A stretch of DNA of 64,000 nucleotides from positions 37,364 to 101,363 of the forward strand of contig CALAJK010000047.1 of assembly GCA_937922795.1 (NCBI GenBank), in the 5' to 3' direction. The translations under genes and the position numbers were made by a program. Within the stretch, counting starts at the first letter, position 1. Each line of letters starts with the position of its first letter. Under the pieces are notes generated by a model. The model searched no databases. It was not told the origin of the DNA and saw only the letters and a list, made by a program, of their open reading frames with translations. The DNA is from an uncultured Anaerolineae bacterium (lineage in GTDB: Bacteria; Chloroflexota; Anaerolineae; Aggregatilineales; Phototrophicaceae). Positions 9,173 to 16,083 of this stretch are shown one piece after another.

Positions 9173-10525
9173 TCACCACGATGTCCAGGCCTCTTCCTCC
9201 AGATGCGCTTCATCCTGCCGCGGGAACTGGCGGTGATGGACGCCGCCTTCCTGCCCTAGGGCATGGTGATCGCTCTCCTCATAGGTGACGTTGCGGGCGA
9301 TCACCCGGCGGCTGGGCGAGGCGAACAGCACGACGTCGGACTCGATCATGCGGCCGGGGAAGATGATCATGCCCGAACCGATGCGGCAGTTGTGCCCCAC
9401 TGCCCCACCCAACACCACCTGGCCGACTTCCTCAGTCTCGCCGTGGATGCTGGCGGCGCGGATCGGCCGGGGCATGACGCCGCCGCGCGGGTCCGGTTCG
9501 CCCAGCAGCCGGAAATCGGTGAAGGTGTTGCCCGCCCCGACGAAGCTGTTGCGCCCGATCACGCACATCTGCAGGCAGGTGTTCTGGGCGACGATCGAGT
9601 TCTCCATCATGGCCGTCATGAACAGCGACGCGCGAAACGGCAGGAAGCAGTTATTGGCCACGGTGCTGAGCATGAGCTGGCAGCCCTGCGAAATGCTGAC
9701 ATCATTGCCGATGGCGCAGTTGTCAATGACCACGCCCGGCCCGATGAAACAGTTGTCGCCGATCGTGGTCGGACCGCTGATGATCGCCGAAGGGTCGATC
9801 ACGGTGTCTTTGCCGACGCGCACTACCTCCGACGTCGTCAGCACCTGCTTCTGCTCCAGGATGCCGCGCCACAGCAGCTTGAGCGCATAGAAGTTATGGC
9901 TCTTGACGTATTCCTCAAACCGATGCCCGCGCGAGAACACGCCGAAGATGACGCTGGCGTAGTAGATGTGCACCCAGCTTTCGATGGACAGCAGCGCGCG
10001 CGCCGTCAGATGGTGAGTCAGATCGCCGCGGTCCTGCGCCATGAAGTCGGGCACGCTGTAGAAGCCCTTCTCTTTCGAGTCGCTCGGCACGACGACGGGA
10101 ACCACCTGATCGCTGTAGCCCCGCGGAAAATACCACAAGTCGGTGAGGTAAATGGCATTGCCCCGCGCATCTACCGCCGGCACAAAACTGCGGGTCAGCG
10201 GCAGCGCATAGGTTTTGATAGCCCGATCGTCCGCCGGGACGGCCGCCCGGCACGCCTGCTTCGTCGCCCGCGCGTGGGCGATGAAGTACTCCAGGAACTC
10301 ATGATCGAACCATAGACTGTCACGGTACACCACCGCCTCGCTGGGCGCGATCTGCTGCATGGCTTCTGAGCGCTGAAACACGCCGCCCAGGTCGCATTTA
10401 TCGAAGACCTCGGCGAACAGGTTCTCGTGATGGATCTTCAACGGCGCAATGCCGACTGTCAGCTCGCTGGCAGGCTGGTTGAAAGGGGGAATCCGGCGGG
10501 TATCTTCCAGGATATAGCGATACAT
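9173..10525 (-). CDS. Left-handed beta-helix protein, sugar-nucleotidyl/acyltransferase-like
   Basis: A 450-residue protein. Residues about 235-415 contain hexapeptide repeats (for example VIDPSAIISGPTTIGDNCF and FIGPGVVIDNCAIG), which fold as a left-handed beta-helix as in GlmU-type acyltransferases. The N-terminal 230 residues begin IPPFNQPASELTVGIAPLKIH, reminiscent of the degenerate nucleotidyltransferase half of GlmU-like proteins, but no clear sugar-nucleotide signature is visible. The helix carries few His residues, so the catalytic His cannot be assigned. Start ATG 10525 follows GGAG at a spacing of about 9. The gene lies 99 bases upstream of the acyl-ACP reductase homologue on the same strand and may be co-transcribed. 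The function is unknown; a transferase or scaffold role in envelope or lipid synthesis is a guess. Confidence 0.7.
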   Translation of the reverse strand: MYRYILEDTRRIPPFNQPASELTVGIAPLKIHHENLFAEVFDKCDLGGVFQRSEAMQQIAPSEAVVYRDSLWFDHEFLEYFIAHARATKQACRAAVPADDRAIKTYALPLTRSFVPAVDARGNAIYLTDLWYFPRGYSDQVVPVVVPSDSKEKGFYSVPDFMAQDRGDLTHHLTARALLSIESWVHIYYASVIFGVFSRGHRFEEYVKSHNFYALKLLWRGILEQKQVLTTSEVVRVGKDTVIDPSAIISGPTTIGDNCFIGPGVVIDNCAIGNDVSISQGCQLMLSTVANNCFLPFRASLFMTAMMENSIVAQNTCLQMCVIGRNSFVGAGNTFTDFRLLGEPDPRGGVMPRPIRAASIHGETEEVGQVVLGGAVGHNCRIGSGMIIFPGRMIESDVVLFASPSRRVIARNVTYEESDHHALGQEGGVHHRQFPRQDEAHLEEEAWTSW

Positions 10526-10595
10526 GGCAGTGACTCCGCGAATAAGCGGCGACCGTGCAGATGAAGTCGATTGTAGAGAGAGGCGGCGTTCTGCG

Positions 10596-11405
10596 CTAGC
10601 CGTTGTTCAGAAAGTCGCGTACGGTGGTGTGAAAGCGTTCCGATTCATCCATCATTGGGAAGTGGCCGGAATGCTCAAACCAAGCGATCTGGCTGTGGGG
10701 AGCGTACTGCTTGAGGACTTGAGACTGCTTGGGGTCAACGATCAGATCTTTCTTGCCGTAAATTCCCAGGATGGGCATCTTCAACTCGCCGATGCGGGGG
10801 CGCAAATCAGTTTCGCGCAGCGTGGTGATGCTCTCAAAGAATGGCCCCACCGTCAGCTTAGACAGATCAGAAGCGAACATGTTGCCCAGCGCGCGCCCAT
10901 CCTTGGCCAGCAGATACGACGCGCCGCGCAGCGAGAACTTGAGCGTGTTCATGAAGATGTCGAACAGGAACGGCGCGGTCTCCGCCAGGCCGATCCAGCC
11001 GCGGTAACCGGCCAACTTGAGCAGCGGGCTGAGCGAACTGCCCACAATGGGCGAGCCGATCACGATGACCTTGACGACTTTCTCAGGATACAGGCTGGCC
11101 GCCGACAGCGACACCGTGCCGCCCATCGAGTGCCCGATCAGCGGCGCTCTGACGATGCCCAGCCGGTCCATGAACTGCTTGACCAACACCACGAAATTGC
11201 CGACCGAGAAATCATCCCCCTGGTCGCCCGACATGCCGAAGCCCCAGAAATCCAGCGCATACGTCCGGAATTCAGCACCCAACACTTCGATGGTCTTGCG
11301 CCACAGCGCCCAGGAGCCCAGCCAGCCGTGCAATAAAAGAACAGGGCGTCCGCGTCCATAGGTTTCATAATGAACGATGCCCTGCTCGGTGACGAGTGTA
11401 GCCAC
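10596..11405 (-). CDS. Alpha/beta hydrolase
   Basis: A 269-residue alpha/beta-hydrolase-fold enzyme of the haloperoxidase/esterase type. The oxyanion region reads LLLHGWLGS (24-32), the nucleophile elbow is GHSMGG with Ser93, an acid residue lies in YGKKDLIVDP, and the catalytic His is in EHSGHFPMMDE near the C-terminus. A helical cap lies between the Ser and the acid. The start is GTG at 11405. The gene sits between the small GTPase (53 bases upstream) and the beta-helix gene, all on the minus strand. The substrate cannot be predicted; esters or acyl thioesters are typical for the family. Confidence 0.85.
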   Translation of the reverse strand: MATLVTEQGIVHYETYGRGRPVLLLHGWLGSWALWRKTIEVLGAEFRTYALDFWGFGMSGDQGDDFSVGNFVVLVKQFMDRLGIVRAPLIGHSMGGTVSLSAASLYPEKVVKVIVIGSPIVGSSLSPLLKLAGYRGWIGLAETAPFLFDIFMNTLKFSLRGASYLLAKDGRALGNMFASDLSKLTVGPFFESITTLRETDLRPRIGELKMPILGIYGKKDLIVDPKQSQVLKQYAPHSQIAWFEHSGHFPMMDESERFHTTVRDFLNNG

Positions 11406-11458
11406 GCCGATGCAACCTTGTCGGATGTGTGGACGACGTCCCGCCGCCCGCTCGAAGA

Positions 11459-11992
11459 CTAGGTTTCCATCTCCTCCAGGATCGAGTACAGCAGCTCAAG
11501 CAGGACGTTCTTCACGCTCTCTTTGTCTTTGGCGACGCAGGGCAGCAGTTTCACGCCTTCTTCAATGCGCAGCGCGATCCGCAGATCTTCAGCCGCCCAG
11601 GCGTCTGGATGATCCTGCTTGTTGGCCGCCACTACGTACGGCGTGGGCGCGTAGGCGCGGAACGTCTCCAGGATGCTTTTCGCCTCGCGGAACGTCTCCG
11701 GTTTTGAGCTGTCCACCATCACCACGAAGCCGAGCATCCCCTCCGCCAGGATTTCCCACATGAAGTCGAACCGGCGCTGGCCCGGCGTGCCGAACAAATA
11801 CAGCACCAGATCGTCATCCACGGTGATGCGGCCGAAGTCCATCGCCACCGTGGTCACGTCCTTCTGCCGTTTCTCCGCCGCAGTGGTGATTTCGCGCTCG
11901 GTAGACACGACCTCAATTTCGCTGATCGAACGGATGAATTCGGTTTTACCAGCGCTGAACGGCCCAGTGATAACCATTTTGACAGTTTGCAT
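11459..11992 (-). CDS. MglA/CvnD-like small GTPase
   Basis: A 177-residue Ras-like GTPase. The P-loop is GPFSAGKT (10-17). Switch II has GTPGQ (68-72), with Thr where Ras has Asp-x-x-Gly. NKQD (124-127) gives guanine specificity. This is the bacterial small-GTPase group found with roadblock or DUF4388 partners, where the GTPase acts as a signalling or polarity switch. It lies 47 bases downstream of a DUF4388 gene in the same direction, a recurrent pairing. No roadblock (GAP-like) gene is visible next to it. Start ATG 11992 is chosen; an ATG at codon 6 would still keep the P-loop. Membrane attachment signals are absent. Confidence 0.88.
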   Translation of the reverse strand: MQTVKMVITGPFSAGKTEFIRSISEIEVVSTEREITTAAEKRQKDVTTVAMDFGRITVDDDLVLYLFGTPGQRRFDFMWEILAEGMLGFVVMVDSSKPETFREAKSILETFRAYAPTPYVVAANKQDHPDAWAAEDLRIALRIEEGVKLLPCVAKDKESVKNVLLELLYSILEEMET

Positions 11993-12039
11993 AGTGCGCT
12001 CGCTCTTCCAGTTGACGGTCCAGTCAGGACTTCAGGACA

Positions 12040-12921
12040 CTAGATAGACCGAATTTTATCAATCAGCCGGTTCACCACCACCTTCTGCACTTGAGGTTTG
12101 GTGACTGGGCGGCGCGCAGTCTTGTTGGCCAGCGTCGGCTCCGATCCTGGCGGCTTGACCAGCTCGACCAACCCGGCCTGCTCCAGACCGTAGACGATGC
12201 GGCGGATCTCCATCTCCGTCATGTTGTTCGCTTTCGCGATCTGGCGGATGGAGTTGCGCGGGTTGACGAACGAGACGACCCGCCATTCCTCAACGCTCAG
12301 GTGGATGCCCTTGAACTTCTCGCGCGGGTTATCCGGGAATTTCAACGCCATGTCCAGGTTCGGCAGATGCTGGACCAGTTCTTCGATCTCGCGAATCCGG
12401 CGCGCCCCCTCGATGATCACGTTCTCCAAGTCAATTGGGACTTGGATACGATCCGGACCGGGCAGCACGTCATCATCGAAGCGGAACGGTCCTTCGTTCC
12501 AGGACATCAGGCTGTAGACGACATCCAAGTTGTGTTGCTGCACGCACAGGACGACGTCGTTCTGGGTGACGTAATTGGCGTTGATGAGCAGCATCGCTAG
12601 GGCTTTGTCGGTGGTGTTTTTGGCGCGCTCGCGGATGATGCGCGCCTGCTCATCGCTCAATTTGCCGGCTTTGTTGAGCACCGCTACCAGATTGCCATCC
12701 TGACCGTCCATCGTAGCGTAGACTAGCTTGCCGGCGCGGAACGAGACGCGCGCGCGCTCGGCGCCGGCGGTGACTTTTTCGCGCGTCTTGTCGCCGATCG
12801 TCTCCGTCTCGCCCGTTTTGACGCTCTGATAAATCGTCAGCGTGCCGGTCTTGCCAGCCAGATTGATCAGGTTCAGCAGTTGAGTCGTACTGAAATCCCT
12901 GAGTTCGCCCTTCAGTGGCAT
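12040..12921 (-). CDS. DUF4388 (PATAN-like) protein, partner of the small GTPase
   Basis: A 293-residue protein. The first about 120 residues have the DUF4388 pattern: MPLKGELRDFSTTQLLNLI, GKTGTLTI, an insert, then RVSFRAGKLVYATMDG. A second segment (about 120-165) continues with FRFDDDVLPGP. The C-terminal part (about 205-260) resembles a small winged-helix domain (RQIAKANNMTEMEIRRIVYGLEQAGLVE). DUF4388 domains are adaptor modules in GTPase and two-component pathways. Start ATG 12921 follows AGGGGG. The gene is first in the GTPase operon and is served by the promoter at 13004-13032. A role in relaying GTPase state to an output is inferred from the family and the pairing. Confidence 0.85.
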   Translation of the reverse strand: MPLKGELRDFSTTQLLNLINLAGKTGTLTIYQSVKTGETETIGDKTREKVTAGAERARVSFRAGKLVYATMDGQDGNLVAVLNKAGKLSDEQARIIRERAKNTTDKALAMLLINANYVTQNDVVLCVQQHNLDVVYSLMSWNEGPFRFDDDVLPGPDRIQVPIDLENVIIEGARRIREIEELVQHLPNLDMALKFPDNPREKFKGIHLSVEEWRVVSFVNPRNSIRQIAKANNMTEMEIRRIVYGLEQAGLVELVKPPGSEPTLANKTARRPVTKPQVQKVVVNRLIDKIRSI

Positions 12922-13003
12922 TGAGGCCCCCTACCGCACCGTGCAACGTCAGGCCGTGACGACGATCCGTCAGTCGCTTTGTGACAGCATCTGCATGCCG
13001 GTC

Positions 13004-13032
13004 ATTATAGCCCGCGCTTAAAATCAAGTCAA
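13004..13032 (-). promoter_or_regulatory. Sigma-70-type promoter of the DUF4388-GTPase operon
   Basis: On the minus strand TTGACT (13032-13027) is followed by a 17-base spacer and TATAAT (13009-13004). The -10 is perfect and the -35 matches five of six bases. Transcription would start near 12997, about 75 bases before the DUF4388 start codon. Confidence 0.8.
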
Positions 13033-13128
13033 CCGAACCTAAACGCAGGTAGGACAACCGGCCAACTACCCAGCCGCGCCCGCTTCGGGTTACAATCCGG
13101 CCAATCGGATGCTTGACGGACTCTGCTT

Positions 13129-14268
13129 ATGCGCGCTCAATCACGGCTTCGACTGGGAACCCTGGTGCTGACTGCGGCATCGTGCGCCGCCTGCATCATG
13201 CCAGTGGCATCGCCCGCGACACTATCTACCTTATCCTATCCTACAACCGAAATCTTTTCCGCGAAAATTGAGAATCAACCCGCCCTGCTGCCGGGCACAG
13301 TCGGGCCTGACGAGTTTCCGCCGGGCGTCAACCCGCTGACGGGGCTGCCCGCGCCCGACCCGGCGGCGCTCAACCGCCGCCCGCTGATCGCCAAGATCTC
13401 CAATGCGCCGCCCCTGGTGCGCCCCCAGGCGGGCATCGGCGCGGCCGATCTGGTGTTCGAGCACTACGCTGAGGGCGGCCTGACGCGCTTTTCGGCCGTC
13501 TTCTACAGCCACGCCCCTGACCGCGTCGGCTCGATCCGCAGCGCCCGGCTGATCGACTACGAGCTGGCCCCGATGTACGATGCGCTGCTGGCGTTCTCTG
13601 GGGCGAGTATCGGCGTTGAGGAGCGCCTGAACACGTCCGACTTCGCCGACCGGCTGTTCAAGGGCGTGCTGTTCGGCCCGCCCTATTACTGGCGCGACGA
13701 GGCTCTCGAAGCGCCCCACAACCTGTTCACCAACCCGAACGCGCTGTGGCGGCTGGCCGCCGAACAAGGGCTGGGGCAGCCGCCCGACCTGCCGGGCATG
13801 GCTTTCCTAGAACTCAGCCCGCCCGGCAACACCAGCACCGCCGCCCGCATCGACCTGCGCTACCGCGCCACCCGCGTCGTCTGGATGTATGACGCCGCCA
13901 GCGGTCAATACCGCCGCTACGCCGACGGTCAGGGACACTTCGACGCCAATACGCTCCAGCAGGTCGCCGCCGCCAACGTCGTGGTGCTGTACGCCGACCA
14001 CCAGCCGACCGACATCGTCGAAAGCCAGTGGCAGGGCAGCGTCAGCTACAGCACCGAGATCAAGCTGTGGTTCGAGGGGGACGCCATTCTATTCCGTGAC
14101 GGCCTGCGCTACGACGGCCGCTGGGTGCGCCCCACCCGCGAGTCGCTGATCGGTCTGCGCGATCGCAACGGCGGTTTTCTCTACCTCAAGCCCGGCGTCA
14201 CCTGGTTCCAGGTGGTGCGCCTGCCGGAGCAGCAAGACCCGGCTGAGGAGTGGCTGCAAGTGGAGTGA
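13129..14268 (+). CDS. DUF3048 (YerB-like) lipoprotein
   Basis: A 379-residue exported protein. The N-terminus has basic residues, a hydrophobic stretch and a lipobox-like TAASCAAC, so it is probably anchored to the outer face of the membrane by a lipidated Cys. The DUF3048 domain begins at NPLTGLPAPDP and contains GIGAADLVFEHYAEGGLTRFSAVF and DRVGSIRSAR, both typical of the family. The C-terminal half (from about 225) matches the family's second domain. The biochemical function is unknown. TACAAT at 13091-13096 could be a -10 box, though no clear -35 is present. The gene is divergent from the DUF4388 operon and stands alone. Confidence 0.85.
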   Translation: MRAQSRLRLGTLVLTAASCAACIMPVASPATLSTLSYPTTEIFSAKIENQPALLPGTVGPDEFPPGVNPLTGLPAPDPAALNRRPLIAKISNAPPLVRPQAGIGAADLVFEHYAEGGLTRFSAVFYSHAPDRVGSIRSARLIDYELAPMYDALLAFSGASIGVEERLNTSDFADRLFKGVLFGPPYYWRDEALEAPHNLFTNPNALWRLAAEQGLGQPPDLPGMAFLELSPPGNTSTAARIDLRYRATRVVWMYDAASGQYRRYADGQGHFDANTLQQVAAANVVVLYADHQPTDIVESQWQGSVSYSTEIKLWFEGDAILFRDGLRYDGRWVRPTRESLIGLRDRNGGFLYLKPGVTWFQVVRLPEQQDPAEEWLQVE

Positions 14269-14392
14269 GCCGGCGCGGCCTCGCCCCCCGCGGGCAATCC
14301 GTCATCAATCGGCTATAATATGGTCGAGACGCTGATCCCGCGCGGCGCCCCGGCCGGCGGCGGACTGGGCTACCATCGCCTGGATTTCACCC

Positions 14393-15583
14393 ATGGTGAC
14401 CTTTCGTTACGTCGAACAAGGCATCGCCGCCATTCAGAGCGGCCAAAACGATGAGGGCGCGCGCCTGCTGCGCATCGCCCTCAAAGACCCGCAGCTGGCG
14501 GGCGGCGTGCGGGCAGTCGCCTGCCTGTGGCTGGCCGAGACCACGCCCGATCCCAACTTGAAGCGCCAGTACTACGATCAGGCGCTGGCGGCTGACCCGA
14601 CCAACCCGGACATTCGCCATCGCGTCGAACAATGGCTGGCGGCCCAGCTCCCCCGCCCGCCCGACCCAGCCGCGCCGCCGCCGCCCAGCACGCTGCCCGG
14701 CATCAGCGTCCCGGCCGCCCTGCCCGCCGACCCGCCGCCCGGCCTCGGCGTCCCGGCCGATCAGACTCCCTACCCGCCCCCCGCGCCGTCCACGGGCGCG
14801 CCGGCCGCCGCGACCGCCATCTACCAGATCGCCCGCATCCTGGACGGGCCGAACGGGCCGGGCACGGCTTTCTTCGTGCATACCGAAGGCCTGTTGGCGA
14901 CCACCCGCTTCGTCGTCGGGACGAGCGAGACGGTGCAGGTCGAACTCGACGCCGGGACACGGCTCGCCGGCCAGGTCCTCCGCTCGTTTCCTGAGCTGGA
15001 TCTGGCGTTCATCTTCATCCCGATGCGGGTGCAGACCTTGATGCCGATCTCGCCGCTGCCGCGCATCCCGGCGGATACGCCGCTGCTGGCGCTGGCTTTC
15101 GACGGCAGCACGGCGCGCGGCCGGCTGCGCGCTACCCACCGCGCCTTGGCGGCGCACTGGTTCCCCACGGACATCACCCAGCCGCTGGACGCCGGCGGCA
15201 ACCCGGTGCTGGATGACCAGCGGCTGCTGGTCGGGATGCTCACGAACAACACTGGCGCCGCTTCCAGCTTCCAGTATGGGCTGCACATCCGCGCCATCCT
15301 CGCCCGCCTGGACTTCGTCCGCCAGGAGCTGCGCGCGCAGCCCGCGCGGGTTTACTGTCCGGCCTGCGGCGCCAACAGCCCGGCCGCCGCCGCCGGGGGT
15401 TACTACTGCGAGACCTGCGGCAGCCTGATGCCGCGATCAATCAACCTGCGCCGCGAGGCCAACCACCCGCTGCGGACGCTCTACTACGAAAACTACCCGC
15501 ACGCCTGCCGGCGCTGCGGCGCGCGCGTCGGCATCTACCGGGATCACTGCCTGCGCTGTGGGGGCAAACAATCAGACGGTTAG
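14393..15583 (+). CDS. Degenerate trypsin-like protein with TPR-like N-terminus and zinc ribbons
   Basis: A 396-residue protein in three parts. Residues 1-85 are helical and TPR-like. A Pro/Ala-rich linker follows (about 85-140). Residues about 143-310 look like a trypsin/HtrA fold: GTAFFVH, then LLATTRFVVG where an active protease has TAAHC, ELDLAFI with the Asp, and GGNPVLDD where GNSGGP is expected. Both His and Ser are therefore missing. The C-terminus holds four CxxC pairs (CPACG, CETCG, CRRCG, CLRCG), likely two zinc ribbons. It is best read as a pseudoprotease used for binding. A TATAAT lies at 14314-14319, with the start ATG at 14393. The YbjN-like gene follows after 18 bases. The catalytic loss is visible; the partner is unknown. 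Confidence 0.75.
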   Translation: MVTFRYVEQGIAAIQSGQNDEGARLLRIALKDPQLAGGVRAVACLWLAETTPDPNLKRQYYDQALAADPTNPDIRHRVEQWLAAQLPRPPDPAAPPPPSTLPGISVPAALPADPPPGLGVPADQTPYPPPAPSTGAPAAATAIYQIARILDGPNGPGTAFFVHTEGLLATTRFVVGTSETVQVELDAGTRLAGQVLRSFPELDLAFIFIPMRVQTLMPISPLPRIPADTPLLALAFDGSTARGRLRATHRALAAHWFPTDITQPLDAGGNPVLDDQRLLVGMLTNNTGAASSFQYGLHIRAILARLDFVRQELRAQPARVYCPACGANSPAAAAGGYYCETCGSLMPRSINLRREANHPLRTLYYENYPHACRRCGARVGIYRDHCLRCGGKQSDG

Positions 15584-15601
15584 CCGCCAGGAGGAGAACC
15601 G

Positions 15602-16063
15602 ATGCTCTTCAGAGGCCGCAAATCATCCGCCGGCGCCTCACTGGAAGCCCACGCGCTGACCGTCGAGCAGATTCTGCCGGCGATCGGCGTGGACCCGGTG
15701 CAGGCGCGCATGCCGACCGATACCGGCTTCGGCTGGACGTTCCAGCGCGGCAGCGCCACCATCGAGATCTTCATCTCGATTCAGAACAGCGTTGGCTATC
15801 TCCAGGTGCTGTCGCCCATCCTGCACCTGCCCCAATCTGGCCTGCTGCCGCTCTACCGCCGCCTGCTGGAGCTGAACCTGCGGCTGACGAACGCCGCGCT
15901 GGGGGTGTATGCGGACACGGTCTATGTGTTCAGCGAGCGCCCGCTGCAAGGGCTGGACGCCGACGAGGCCAACCAGATCATCACGCTGGTGGCCAGCTAC
16001 GCCGATGAGCTGGATAACCAGCTCGTTGAAGAATTCGGCGGCAGGCTGTACCGCAAAGTGTGA
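15602..16063 (+). CDS. YbjN-like (type III chaperone-fold) protein
   Basis: A 153-residue protein resembling YbjN/CesT-fold proteins: an alpha-beta layout with an early amphipathic helix, a strand pair around WTFQRGSATIEIFI, a central LLPLYRRLLELNLRLTNAALGVYAD and a C-terminal helix. Such proteins bind other proteins rather than catalyse. Start ATG 15602 follows an excellent AGGAGG site. It lies 18 bases after the zinc-ribbon pseudoprotease and is probably co-transcribed with it. It converges with the membrane kinase gene, leaving 20 bases between the stops. The partner is not identifiable from sequence. Confidence 0.7.
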   Translation: MLFRGRKSSAGASLEAHALTVEQILPAIGVDPVQARMPTDTGFGWTFQRGSATIEIFISIQNSVGYLQVLSPILHLPQSGLLPLYRRLLELNLRLTNAALGVYADTVYVFSERPLQGLDADEANQIITLVASYADELDNQLVEEFGGRLYRKV

Positions 16064-16083
16064 GGGGCGTCCGCCGCTCGCGC

